DNA of 64,000 bases, taken from assembly GCA_902786015.1 (NCBI GenBank), contig CADAAU010000006.1, forward strand, positions 97,252 to 161,251, given 5' to 3'. Positions within the stretch are counted from its first letter, which is position 1, and every line of letters starts with the position of its first letter. The DNA is from an uncultured Coriobacteriaceae bacterium. Lineage in GTDB: Bacteria > Actinomycetota > Coriobacteriia > Coriobacteriales > Atopobiaceae. The notes beneath the pieces were generated by a model that was not told where the DNA came from, ran no database searches, and saw nothing but the letters and a program-made list of their open reading frames with translations. Below, piece after piece: positions 33,763 through 42,686 of this stretch. A program made the position numbers and the translations under genes.

Positions 33763-36606
33763 TTACCTCTTCGGCCGTTGCATAGGATCGAGCTCCTTGG
33801 GAATACCGGCCCATGTTCCAGGTCCCTCTTTAGCCGGGGCAAGGCGCACATCGGTGAGCTTCTTGCCCACATACACGGGCGCAACCATATACCGTTCGCC
33901 CTTTACAGACCCGTTCATAATCTGGTGAACATCCACCTTGCCAGTATGCGTACGTGGTATATCGTCGCAGATTACGCACTGGCCAGGAAGGTTGGTGGTG
34001 GAGATGCTGTTCTGATTCACGAAAACGTTTACAAGCGCCTGTCGAAGCGTCTGCAAGGCCTGCTTCCCCTTTGTTGTGCTTGTCGCATACAGCACGGGAA
34101 TTGTGTCGTGAATAAACTTGTCGTACTCACCAGCAAGACCCACGGCCACGATGCCAGGCTGCTTTGCTATGGCGGTCTCCACCAAGCCAGCGTCGAAGCG
34201 CACGCCATCGTTGTTTATAAAGAACTTGTTCATGCGTCCAACGTAGGTAAGGCTACCGTCCTCGTTTACGTCCACGAGATCAAAAGTGTTGAGCCAGCGC
34301 TTGCCGTCCTCTTCCTCGACCTCAAAGAACTCAACATCGCCCAGGAGTCCCGAGCTCACCGACGGGGAGCTTATCCACAATACGCCGCGTCGCGGTCCCT
34401 CTGAGAGGTCGTGGAACGTCTCGTCTTCCTCGTCCAGGATGCGTACCTCCACGCCAGGCAGGGGGTACCCAATGGTGTCATCCTCACGATCCGCCGGCGA
34501 AATTATAATCGCTCCTGCAGCTTCGGAGAGGCCGTAGCCGTTAACAATGTTTGCCTCACTTCCGCATTCGTGCAAAACCTCGTTAAGGCGATGGCGTTCC
34601 TCGCCCGAAAGGTAAACACCGCCAACAATGGGCACTCGAATGCTAGAGAGGTCGGGATGACTCTTTCCCTCGGTATACATGTCTAGGACCACAGGAGACA
34701 ACAGCGCGTAGTTGATCCCATAGTACGAGAAAGACTCGGACGTCTTTGGGTTCACTATAGCTATGGGAACGTTTACTACTTGCGCGCCTAACGCAAGCGG
34801 CAAATGAAGCATATCGACCAACGCATAGGCGCTCGAGAGTTCCATAAGAAGCAGGCAGGAGTCTCCTGGCCCCACTCCCTTGGTCAGGTCGGAGCGCATA
34901 AGACGGTATGCCCCCTCGTTTATGCCGATGTCGGAGAGCGGAATGGGCTTGTGGATGCCGTTGGTCGTTCCCGAGGTGTGCACGATAACGGCCGCATCGT
35001 CATTTGAGCCAGTGGCATATGCAATCGACGTAGCGTTGAACCTCCTAAGGAGGTCGTCCATAAACAGGAGTCCCGGCACATTCTTGAGCATGCTATAGTT
35101 CATGACGCTCATGGCCTCAAGATTATTGTTGCCCATATGGCCGCCGTAGGGACTCTTTAGAATAATGACGTTACGCAGCCCAAGGCGCTCGCGTTCTCTT
35201 AGCAAGCGCTGCACAAACTGCGGTTGGGCAAAGATGTCTGAGATTATGAAGTCGGTGAGCTTCTCTACCTCAATGGACTTAAGCAGGCTTTCTATGTCGA
35301 AGGCCTCCAAAGGTGTCATCATACTTGCCGATGCCCCCACCATGTTGAGGCCGTAGAAGCAGAACGTGGGCTCGAGGGCGTTTACGCCAAGCACGCCCAC
35401 ACGAGATTGCGCCGACTCGCCAATGCCAAGTCCCGTAAATACCTCTGCGTAGCGCTCCCACTTTCGGAACATCTGCTTATATGTATAGGTCGTGCGATTG
35501 TCACGCAGGGCAACCGCATCCAAGCGCTCTTCACTCACGGAATTGAGCTCACGTACGAAGCTCCAGCATTTCTGATTTATAATCTCGTGGCTTTCCATTC
35601 GCTCGCCAACGCTAGCCAGCCGCGCTGTCTGCTCGTCCGTGTGCATTCGGCGCTGCTCGCGTGCGGCGGCGACCTGCTCGAACCACTCGAGCATGCGATC
35701 AATCGCGTCGATGCTCTTTGGGTGAGTGGGGCTGCTGTTCATAAACTCGTGCCCGAGGTCATTGTCGCCGTAATAGATCAGCTTCGTCTGCTTGCCAGCC
35801 TTCTTTAGCGCGTTGTGGTACATGAGCGTGTAGTTGTTTAGGTAGTCACCACGGCTCGTTATGAGGAACGAAGGCGGCAGGTTCCTTACGATTTCCGGGT
35901 GCTCGGGGTCCATGAGCTCAAGGAAATCTGGGCTTGTACGCTTGCTGCCGTAAAACTGGTCAGCCAGCAAGAATCCCAAGGGATCGCTTCGCCGGGTGTA
36001 GAACATCCCGGACACTAGGCCGAGCGCACGAAACTCCATGCGGGTCGGCTTATAGCCCACTGCCTCCTGAAGGCGCTTGGAGCGTTTCATTGCGGCAGTG
36101 TAGATGGAGAGGTAGGCTCCCGCGCTTGCCGCAGTAAGAAAGATCCTGTCGAAGTCCACTTCGAAGTCGATGAGGTGACTTGCGATGGCGTCCATACCCG
36201 CACACACGTCGTCGAGCTGCTCAGCCACGTTGGCACGGGGGGCCAAGCGATACTCGATGTTAAACACTAAGTAGCCTCGCGAGGCCAGCACACGCCCGTA
36301 GGCTCGCGACATCTTGCGGTCGCCCATAACAAGGCCGCCACCATGGATGTTTACTATTACAGGAAGCTCCGTTCCCTTGGGCATCTTGGGGAAGAACACG
36401 TCCATCGCCAACGCCACCTCGGACTTGTTCATGTAAGCACGATTGAGGTATTCCTCGACCTCGCACTTGGCGCCTGGTATGTTGGAGGAATCGAATTCCA
36501 TTACCTCTATGGCGTTCTCGATGCTCGCACCTTGAAAGCGTTCGAGGGCAATGCGTATTATCTCGCGGCGAATAGCCGCATCAACGCCGATAATGTTGTT
36601 TTGCAT
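33763..36606 (-). CDS. fusion of HSL-type alpha/beta hydrolase and acyl-adenylating (ANL) enzyme
   Basis: 947 aa. The N-terminal ~330 residues are an esterase of the hormone-sensitive-lipase type: H-G-G-G near 89 (oxyanion hole), the nucleophile in T-A-A-S-A-G-A near 164 (Ala where Gly is usual), Asp in S-R-G-D-Y-L and His in L-G-H-E-F near 283. From ~365 on it is an AMP-binding enzyme: T-S-G-T-T-N-G-I-H-K near 543 (variant P-loop), N-G-Y-G-L-S-E-A near 689, D-L-V-D-V-N-E-D-G, and catalytic Lys in R-T-H-T-G-K-V-D near 889. It may release an acid from an ester and activate it to an acyl-AMP. It lies 5 bp after the Pro/Met-rich gene, so they form one operon. The substrate is unknown. Confidence 0.85.
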   Translation of the reverse strand: MQNNIIGVDAAIRREIIRIALERFQGASIENAIEVMEFDSSNIPGAKCEVEEYLNRAYMNKSEVALAMDVFFPKMPKGTELPVIVNIHGGGLVMGDRKMSRAYGRVLASRGYLVFNIEYRLAPRANVAEQLDDVCAGMDAIASHLIDFEVDFDRIFLTAASAGAYLSIYTAAMKRSKRLQEAVGYKPTRMEFRALGLVSGMFYTRRSDPLGFLLADQFYGSKRTSPDFLELMDPEHPEIVRNLPPSFLITSRGDYLNNYTLMYHNALKKAGKQTKLIYYGDNDLGHEFMNSSPTHPKSIDAIDRMLEWFEQVAAAREQRRMHTDEQTARLASVGERMESHEIINQKCWSFVRELNSVSEERLDAVALRDNRTTYTYKQMFRKWERYAEVFTGLGIGESAQSRVGVLGVNALEPTFCFYGLNMVGASASMMTPLEAFDIESLLKSIEVEKLTDFIISDIFAQPQFVQRLLRERERLGLRNVIILKSPYGGHMGNNNLEAMSVMNYSMLKNVPGLLFMDDLLRRFNATSIAYATGSNDDAAVIVHTSGTTNGIHKPIPLSDIGINEGAYRLMRSDLTKGVGPGDSCLLLMELSSAYALVDMLHLPLALGAQVVNVPIAIVNPKTSESFSYYGINYALLSPVVLDMYTEGKSHPDLSSIRVPIVGGVYLSGEERHRLNEVLHECGSEANIVNGYGLSEAAGAIIISPADREDDTIGYPLPGVEVRILDEEDETFHDLSEGPRRGVLWISSPSVSSGLLGDVEFFEVEEEDGKRWLNTFDLVDVNEDGSLTYVGRMNKFFINNDGVRFDAGLVETAIAKQPGIVAVGLAGEYDKFIHDTIPVLYATSTTKGKQALQTLRQALVNVFVNQNSISTTNLPGQCVICDDIPRTHTGKVDVHQIMNGSVKGERYMVAPVYVGKKLTDVRLAPAKEGPGTWAGIPKELDPMQRPKR

Positions 36607-36611
36607 GATGG

Positions 36612-37166
36612 TCAGTCCTCGTAGAAGTAGTCCGTGTTCGAGGCGCCAAAGAGAAGCCCCATCAGACTGCCCATGGGAGTGTTTCTAGGCATCATCCCGA
36701 TCTCTGAACCTGGCTGCATAGGCGGCTGCATGGGCGGCATTCCAGATCCAAAGTCGGGCATAAACGGCATGGGTGGTACGGGTCCTGGCACCGGTGCGCT
36801 CTGCTGGCCCGAGCTGCCCTCGCCGTCCGACGCTTGGTCGTTCTCGGGATGGGTCGCCTCGCTTTGTGCGAGCATCTTTCCAAGGAGGTCAATCGCGACC
36901 TTTAACGCCTGCTCGTACAGCATATAGGGTTGAGGCAGCGACCCAAGCTGGGGAAGCGTCATACCCTGCAGACCTGCGGCGGGCATGCCGTTGGGAGCCG
37001 ACTGCGTGGGGAACAGCATGGCAAATGGCGCTGTAAACGGAATTCCCGGTATGTTTGGCTGGCCTGTTGGCGGCTGAAGAACGGGGAATTGCGGAAATGC
37101 AGGCATGGGAAAGGGCATGCCCTGTGGAACAGTTGGAGGATTCACCCGCTGTGCAAACTGTGCCAT
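36612..37166 (-). CDS. proline/methionine-rich low-complexity protein
   Basis: 184 aa from ATG 37166, which has AAAGGAG seven bases upstream; the longer upstream reading has no such support. It is dominated by Pro, Met, Gly and Phe (P-F-P-M-P-A-F-P-Q-F-P; P-P-M-Q-P-P-M-Q-P) with one helical segment near the middle (Y-E-Q-A-L-K-V-A-I-D-L-L-G-K-M-L) and an acidic tail. No signal peptide or TM. First gene of an operon with the hydrolase-adenylase fusion, 5 bp apart. I do not recognise a family; a scaffold or granule-associated role is a guess. Confidence 0.7.
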   Translation of the reverse strand: MAQFAQRVNPPTVPQGMPFPMPAFPQFPVLQPPTGQPNIPGIPFTAPFAMLFPTQSAPNGMPAAGLQGMTLPQLGSLPQPYMLYEQALKVAIDLLGKMLAQSEATHPENDQASDGEGSSGQQSAPVPGPVPPMPFMPDFGSGMPPMQPPMQPGSEIGMMPRNTPMGSLMGLLFGASNTDYFYED

Positions 37167-37289
37167 CTTATGACTCCTTTCTGGGGGTCTTGCACTTTTG
37201 TATTTCCAACGGCATATGGTATGCGAACGCCAGGCAGGGCCAACAGAGCGTTTAACACGTGTTTCGCCCAGCATGCTTATAATACACAA

Positions 37290-37622
37290 ATGATTGGATA
37301 TGCGACTAGCTCTTATTAGCCAAATTGCATAAACGTGAGCATATCTCTCGTTTGCTAAAGATCCCTAAACTAGGAATCCAGCTCGTTGAGTACTTCCCTA
37401 CTCCAGGGCAGCCTGGGGCGCAAGGAGGGAAAGGCATACCTACGCTCCTTGGACTTCAACTTGTACACGACATCACTTTCTATTGAGGTGGCCAAAACTT
37501 TGCGACAGTATAACCCGCCCTACATGTCGCCAGACCCATGCGCGCAAAGTGTTACAAAGGGGGAAGGTCCTGAAACCTCGCTCACGACGACTGCCTCGAT
37601 GAACATCCTTGTCTTCGTCGTA
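37290..37622. other. intergenic stretch without recognisable gene
   Basis: AT-richer upstream region of the Pro/Met-rich gene, merging at ~37385 into open but unrecognised sequence that leads into the amidohydrolase relic. I see no RNA gene and no clear promoter here. Confidence 0.4.
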
Positions 37623-38222
37623 ATGCAAGGGGTCCCATGCATACGGAAGCAGGGGGAACTGAGAATCCGCGTGACGCTGGCGCATCTGGAAAGCCAGCTG
37701 GACGAGGACATCCCAAGGTTCAGGGAGCTGGGCGTCACGGCGAACTTCACGCCGCACTGGCACGGCGGCAACGACTAAGGGACTGCCGAGCAGAACGCCA
37801 GGCTGTTGGGACCGAAGCGCACAGAGCGCCTGTTCAGGGCCAATTCGATGATGGACTCCGGCGCGAACGTGACCTTCTCCTCCGACGAGGTAACCCTGCA
37901 GCTGCTGGACAGATGGAATCCCTTCCTCGGAATCGAGGTGGGCCACACTCGCCAGGATGTGACGCGAGGCGGCAGGATCGCCGCGGTGTTCCCGCCGCTG
38001 TCGGAGCGCCTCCCAATCGAGGACCTGATCCAGGGATACACCATAAACGGGGCAAGGGCGTTGCGGCTAGACGATCAGATCGGCTCCATAGAAGCCGGCA
38101 AGTCCGCCGACTTCATGGTGCTGGACGAGGACCTGTTCGCCATGGACCCATACGAGATTCACAACATAGTATCCAAGGCGGTGGTCATGAGAGGCGCATG
38201 CATTAAAGGCAACCTCAGCTAG
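37623..38222 (+). pseudogene. amidohydrolase (YtcJ-like) C-terminal relic with internal stop
   Basis: The frame encodes R-V-T-L-A-H-L-E, T-P-H-W-H-G-G-N-D, then a TAA (37776..37778), where the duplicate fragment at 26330..26436 has Tyr. It then continues in frame through V-G-H-T-R-Q-D-V-T, T-I-N-G-A-R-A-L and I-G-S-I-E-A-G-K-S-A-D-F to a stop. These match the C-terminal half of metal-dependent amidohydrolases with TIM-barrel fold. The N-terminal half with the first metal-binding HxH is absent. Confidence 0.8.
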
Positions 38223-38416
38223 TGGTCGACAAGGATGTCGAATGGCCGAGCCTCGAGGAGTTCAAGAGAGGCCTTGCCAAAGAAGCCGCCAACATCGGAG
38301 GCCAGCCGTCATGCAGGAAAGCGCGGCCCTGCCACAGCGGGCGCGCGCCGGAATCTAACTAAGATTTAATATCATCTTTAATGCACTCGGGCCGGACACA
38401 TAAAAACGTAGGTGTT

Positions 38417-38668
38417 TCAGGGCACTATCAAAGGGTCGTTACAGGTGGCGATGCCCAAAGCCCACGGCCTCACGATTGCGACCCTTTGCTGTTGTCCGCC
38501 AGATAGCTGCTCGGGCAGGCTCAGGGCCTTGTCCGCCAACCCTACCATATGGAGAAGCTCCATGCTCCGGGCGCAGGCCGTCGAGGAATCTCGATTGAGG
38601 AGCTCAATCTGGGCAAGCATGAGGTTCTCCACGATCGTCAGGTACGAGAACAGTTTGAACGCATAACG
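38417..38668 (-). pseudogene. amino-acid ABC transporter ATPase fragment
   Basis: About 80 codons spanning a Q-loop-like F-K-L-F-S-Y-L-T-I-V-E-N to the signature L-S-G-G-Q-Q-Q-R-V-A-I, as in GlnQ-type ATPases. Walker A and Walker B regions are gone. It is joined without a clear boundary to the AAA fragment upstream. Confidence 0.75.
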
Positions 38669-38689
38669 ACGGGATCCGTCCTTGAAAGC

Positions 38690-38943
38690 GTCAGCCCCTC
38701 GAATGCATCCCGCAAACCCGTTCCCCGCCCATAGTAGGCACAAAGCATGTCAGCCGCCATTGTCTTGCCAAACCGACGAGGACGCGAAACGCACACGAAG
38801 CGCTTGTTTGTGTCCACGCAGGCATTGAGATATGAGAGCATCGCCGTCTTGTCAACGAAGACTTCGGAGTTGGTCGCTAATTCGAACTCCCTGCCTCCCG
38901 GGTTGAGGTACGTTCCCACGTGCTGCTCCAATCCATCTCCCAA
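38690..38943 (-). pseudogene. AAA-ATPase-like (PF09820/DUF1703 group) N-terminal fragment
   Basis: ATG 38943 follows GGGAG and encodes F-V-D-K-T-A-M-L, R-P-R-R-F-G-K-T-M-A-A-D-M-L, the typical start of AAA-ATPase-like proteins that end in a PD-(D/E)XK nuclease domain. After ~85 codons the similarity stops and the frame runs into an unrelated ABC ATPase remnant. Intact relatives are 500-600 aa. Confidence 0.75.
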
Positions 38944-38944
38944 C

Positions 38945-39130
38945 CGATCGCCGTCTAAACTCTAGCAGAATGGCGCGAGGGGTGTGGACCGTAACGTTAG
39001 GGCTGGTGTTCCTGGTGTTCGCGAGGTCACTCGGCACCTCGAGGTTCAGCTCCAGCGCTTCGTCACCGGTATCGCTAATCGCTACGGCCGCATCGGAGCC
39101 GATATCTTCCAGAGTGTGTATGGAATCTCT
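38945..39130 (-). pseudogene. unrecognised coding relic
   Basis: An open frame of ~55 codons reads S-I-H-T-L-E-D-I-G-S-D-A-A-V-A-I-S and L-E-V-P-S-D-L-A-N-T-R-N-T-S. It looks like real protein but has no start. It lies between the ABC permease stop and the AAA relic. Family not recognised. Confidence 0.35.
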
Positions 39131-39133
39131 CTT

Positions 39134-40357
39134 CTATGCCACCTGATGTCTTCTAAACGAATAAATCGCGAGAGGCACAAACGCTATGAGCATGATGCCG
39201 TAAAGAGTGGCCAGCATCATAGGAAGGTCGGAGACAAATGGTCCAATTGCATAAGAGACCATGGCATCAAATGCGTAGCTAAGGCCGCTGAACGGCGTGA
39301 GGAGGGCAACCTTGGCAAGCGGGGTCGAGAACAGGCCGATTATCCCCAGGAACACAATGGTTATAGGAATGACGGCGACGGGCATGGTCGAGCTCATCTT
39401 GGACGACAGCAGCAGGGTGAGCGCCGCCATGCCGAGGGCAATAATGTAGCCCAGCGCATACGACAGCACGACGGCTTGCCCCACCGTCAGGGGATAGGGG
39501 TTGTCCAGCCCAGTCGTCACCTGCACCGGCAGGTCCCATCCCTCGGTGCCGTAGATGCCTACGTGGATCGCTATGATGGCGACTGCGAGCACGAGCCAGT
39601 AGCCCGTAGTGAACAGGAACGCCGCGACGGTCTTTGCGATGGGAAGGACTTTCTTCCCCCACCTTGTGGGCAGCACCACCGCCACCGTGCGATCCCGGTA
39701 CTCACCCGCGAACACGCCCGAGAGCGCGATGCAGAGCGCAATTATGGCCAGGCCTGAGAATCCCTTCCAGGTCAGGACGTTGTGCCACCCGCCGTCGTAG
39801 CCCCACTCCAGGGGCCACGCGATCTCGTCGGCCAGGTTTCTCCAGTATGCCTTCTCCGCGTCGGTATAGGGGTGGTAGCCCCAGAAGCCGTTCTCCAGGG
39901 AGCCGTCTATCCTCGCCCTTGCGCCATTCTCCAAGCTGGCAGAACGGAGATTTGCCGAGTCGAGCGTACCCACGACCTTCTTGTAGTAGCCGTCCTCCAG
40001 CACCCCTCTCGTCTCCTGCCAAAACGGTAGGCCGTACCTCTCGATTGTCTCCTGGTTTGACAGATCGTTGAGTCCCTTCGTCTCCTGAGAGAGCTGTTCG
40101 GCGCGGTCGAACGTTGCCACGTCCTTTGCTATTCGGTTGTCGTCAAGAGTGCCGGCATGCGACCCCTGCATCTGGCGGTAGGCCTGCAGGGCCTCGGGCC
40201 CGTGTACGAGCTCGCCGGTCGCTATGTCAATCGTGTCCATGGTCAGCAGGTTCAATGCCGCTATCGCCGCCAGCATGACGAGCATGAGAGCACATGCCGC
40301 CATTCCTGCCCTGTTGTTCAGGATCTTCTTGAGCTCGAATCGCACGAGGACCCCCAT
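39134..40357 (-). CDS. ABC-2 type transporter permease
   Basis: 407 aa from ATG 40357, which overlaps the TAA of the ATPase gene by one base (TAATG), implying coupled translation. One N-terminal TM (~residues 17-37), a ~140-aa hydrophilic external region rich in Asp/Glu/Tyr, then five to six TMs. G-V-F-A-G-E-Y-R-D-R-T after TM2 is a common ABC-2 permease motif. With the ATPase it forms an exporter; the cargo is unknown. Confidence 0.82.
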   Translation of the reverse strand: MGVLVRFELKKILNNRAGMAACALMLVMLAAIAALNLLTMDTIDIATGELVHGPEALQAYRQMQGSHAGTLDDNRIAKDVATFDRAEQLSQETKGLNDLSNQETIERYGLPFWQETRGVLEDGYYKKVVGTLDSANLRSASLENGARARIDGSLENGFWGYHPYTDAEKAYWRNLADEIAWPLEWGYDGGWHNVLTWKGFSGLAIIALCIALSGVFAGEYRDRTVAVVLPTRWGKKVLPIAKTVAAFLFTTGYWLVLAVAIIAIHVGIYGTEGWDLPVQVTTGLDNPYPLTVGQAVVLSYALGYIIALGMAALTLLLSSKMSSTMPVAVIPITIVFLGIIGLFSTPLAKVALLTPFSGLSYAFDAMVSYAIGPFVSDLPMMLATLYGIMLIAFVPLAIYSFRRHQVA

Positions 40358-41241
40358 TATGCCCTCCCGTCGGTCGCCAAGTCGCTGAACACGAGCAGGC
40401 ACAAGTCCTCCAGAGTCGGCTCGACGGCCACTACGTCCTCCATGGGGCACTCGTCCGCGACGACGCGCACCACCGCATGACCGTCACCCGCGTACCTCAC
40501 GTTCGCCGTGGACATGCCTGCGACCATCGCGTCGGCCCGTCTCGCGTCCGTGTGGCACTCCCACACCTTGCCCGCTGCCTGAGCGACAATCTGCTGCAGC
40601 GAGCCGTCCATTACGAACGAACCTAGACGCATGATGAGGATGCGGTTGGCAATGAATTCCACGTCGGAGACGATGTGGGTGGAGAGGATGACGATCTTGT
40701 CCTGCGCGAAGCTGGCGATGAGATTGCGGAAGCGCACGCGCTCCTTGGGGTCGAGTCCTGCCGTGGGCTCGTCGAGTGCCAGTATCTGCGGGTCGTTTAT
40801 CATCGCCTGTGCGATGCCGAGCCGCTGCTTCATGCCGCCCGAAAACGTCTTAATCTTTCGGCGAGCGTCGCCAGCGAGACCGACCTCCTCGAGCAGCCTC
40901 ATGCTCCGCTCGCGCCCGTCGCGCTTGCCGAACCCCTTGAGCGTCGCCATGTAGCGCATGAAGTCGAGCGCGGTGAAGTCTGGGTAGTAGCCGAAGTTCT
41001 GCGGGAGGTAGCCCAACAGGGCCCGGTACTCGTCGCCCATGTCAGTCGTGTCACGCCCGTCGAGCAGGATCTGCCCTCCCGTAGGCCTGAGCACGTCGCA
41101 GACCATGCGCATAAGCGTCGTCTTTCCCGCACCGTTCGCACCCAATAGGCCGATAACGCCCGGTGTGAGCGTAGCCGACACGCGGTCCACGGCGATGCGC
41201 GCCCCGAACTGCTTGGTCAGCCTGTCCAAAGTGAGTTCCAT
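40357..41241 (-). CDS. ABC transporter ATP-binding protein (exporter type)
   Basis: 294 aa. Walker A G-A-N-G-A-G-K-T-T near residue 34, Q-loop L-P-Q-N-F-G, signature F-S-G-G-M-K-Q-R near 139, Walker B I-L-A-L-D-E-P-T-A-G-L-D, and H-loop S-T-H-I-V. The extra ~80 C-terminal residues are usual in drug/bacitracin-type exporters. It ends on the permease start and begins 17 bp after the chimeric ORF, so the three are one transcription unit. Confidence 0.9.
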   Translation of the reverse strand: MELTLDRLTKQFGARIAVDRVSATLTPGVIGLLGANGAGKTTLMRMVCDVLRPTGGQILLDGRDTTDMGDEYRALLGYLPQNFGYYPDFTALDFMRYMATLKGFGKRDGRERSMRLLEEVGLAGDARRKIKTFSGGMKQRLGIAQAMINDPQILALDEPTAGLDPKERVRFRNLIASFAQDKIVILSTHIVSDVEFIANRILIMRLGSFVMDGSLQQIVAQAAGKVWECHTDARRADAMVAGMSTANVRYAGDGHAVVRVVADECPMEDVVAVEPTLEDLCLLVFSDLATDGRA

Positions 41242-41258
41242 GAATCCTCAGTCCTTTT

Positions 41259-41972
41259 CTAGTTGTAGGTCTTGGCCATATATGGGGAGAAGGCGTCGAG
41301 ACCCTGCAAGGCTGAGCGCAAGGTCATGGCGACCTCCCGCGCGAGCCAGGCAAGCGCCGCTGCGGCGGCACCCGCCCACACGACGAGCGAAGCCTCGGAA
41401 TACATCTCAGGAAAGTGTGCCGAGAGCGCCAAAAGCGCGGCTGAGCAGGCGGCGCTCCACACAACGCAGAACGCAGCGCCCGTCAACGGTGCCACCTTGC
41501 GAAGCGCGAACAGGCATCCCGCGCAGGAGCAGAAGAACGGCGGTGTGGCCCAGAGCGCCACCGCGAACGCGCCGAGATCGAGGTATGCCGCTGTCACGAA
41601 GACCATGAGCAGCACGGCGAGTGCCGACGAGCATCCCAGCACGACGAGCCGCGCCACCATGACGCTGGCTACGTTGTTCGGGCACGAGTACTCCAGCTCC
41701 GCAACGCCGTGCAGCTTGCTCGCGTGAACCGTGGGGGCGCCAACTAGAACAGTTGCAGCCGAGAGGATCCCCACGGTGAGCTTCGCGGGTTCGCAGTAGC
41801 TTCCAGCTCTCACGAACCGAAGGAATGTCTCCTGTGCGAGGTCGGCCGGCTCGTGCCCAACTGGCGCATGACGTCTGCAGTACGCCAGCACCTCGCCGTA
41901 GCACTCCTCGGCTATTCTTCGCGCCTGCTCTGAGCCCAGACGTTCGGTTCTTTTCCTCGGCAAGCCAATCAC
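41259..41972 (-). CDS. chimeric ORF: ECF sigma-factor start joined to a membrane protein
   Basis: 237 aa from a GTG. Residues ~15-62 (R-I-A-E-E-C-Y-G-E-V-L-A-Y-C, P-A-D-L-A-Q-E-T-F-L-R-F) are region 2 of an ECF sigma-70 factor. Near residue 63 the sequence changes to a protein with about four to five TMs, with none of sigma region 4 left. The likely history is an in-frame deletion between a sigma-factor gene and the membrane-protein gene that preceded the ABC exporter. The product can hardly work as a sigma factor; the membrane part may still partner the exporter. Confidence 0.7.
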   Translation of the reverse strand: MIGLPRKRTERLGSEQARRIAEECYGEVLAYCRRHAPVGHEPADLAQETFLRFVRAGSYCEPAKLTVGILSAATVLVGAPTVHASKLHGVAELEYSCPNNVASVMVARLVVLGCSSALAVLLMVFVTAAYLDLGAFAVALWATPPFFCSCAGCLFALRKVAPLTGAAFCVVWSAACSAALLALSAHFPEMYSEASLVVWAGAAAAALAWLAREVAMTLRSALQGLDAFSPYMAKTYN

Positions 41973-41995
41973 CCCCTCAATCTTCTACAACGATA

Positions 41996-42018
41996 AGGCC
42001 GCACTAAATGTGCGGCCT
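41996..42018. terminator. 9-bp hairpin upstream of the exporter operon
   Basis: AGGCCGCAC (41996..42004) pairs with GTGCGGCCT (42010..42018), loop TAAAT. No T-tract; it may be a leader structure or a relic terminator. Confidence 0.35.
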
Positions 42019-42088
42019 CCGCAGGAGTTTATGAAAAACCTCTGTTAGCCGCCTGTTTTGCGCGGGCGCGTCGAGCATGGGTGTTGCT

Positions 42089-42112
42089 ACTAACTTCACG
42101 ACTAACTTCACG
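42089..42112 (+). repeat. 12-bp tandem duplication
   Basis: ACTAACTTCACG occurs twice head to tail (42089..42100 and 42101..42112) in the intergenic region between the exporter operon and the VOC gene. No function is evident. Confidence 0.8.
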
Positions 42113-42126
42113 ATTGTTTGTAAACA

Positions 42127-42155
42127 TTGTCCGCTTCAAACCACTTTAATATAGT
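42127..42155 (+). promoter_or_regulatory. candidate promoter of the VOC gene
   Basis: TTGTCC (42127..42132) and TATAGT (42150..42155) are 17 bp apart, about 100 bp before the start of the VOC protein gene. Confidence 0.5.
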
Positions 42156-42256
42156 ATGATTTCGGAGGCGCAGTAGGCATTGTACCTAAAGACAGAAATC
42201 TGGCTTTATGTGGCTCTAGCCAACGTACAAGAGACTATCTCATAAGGAAAACGAAG

Positions 42257-42628
42257 ATGAAAATCACGTCCTTTAACCCATCGATCATTACTAGCGACGC
42301 CGACGAAACGGTCAAGCTGTTTGAGGAGCTCGGCTTTAAGAGGCGACATCAAAGCCACGTGCTGAATTCAAAAAACGAAGAGGTCAGCGGAATCCGGATG
42401 AGGGACGAGAACGGGTTCTATGTGAACATATCGCAACGGGACGGGCTAGAGCGTGACTTTGTGATGATTCGCATGAACGTGCGCGACTTCGACGAGGCAT
42501 ATGAGCTGCTAACCGCAAGGGGATTCAAAAACCCATCGGGTATAGTCGTTACGAAAACAAACAAGAATGCGGCGATGTTCTCGCCTACCGGCTTCATCAT
42601 CCACCTTTGCTATCACATCAAGGACTAG
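42257..42628 (+). CDS. VOC (glyoxalase/bleomycin resistance) family protein
   Basis: 123 aa, start ATG with AAGGAAAACGAAG upstream. Pattern: N-P-S-I-I-T-S-D-A-D-E-T-V-K-L-F-E-E-L-G-F near the N-terminus, then paired beta-alpha-beta-beta-beta units ending F-S-P-T-G-F-I-I-H-L-C-Y-H. This is one vicinal-oxygen-chelate domain, likely dimeric. Substrate unknown; it may bind rather than convert a ligand. Confidence 0.8.
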   Translation: MKITSFNPSIITSDADETVKLFEELGFKRRHQSHVLNSKNEEVSGIRMRDENGFYVNISQRDGLERDFVMIRMNVRDFDEAYELLTARGFKNPSGIVVTKTNKNAAMFSPTGFIIHLCYHIKD

Positions 42629-42686
42629 GATTGCAAGTAGGCAATTAGGACCGTCTCGTCTTGCACAGCGGGCTGCAGTCGGCGAG

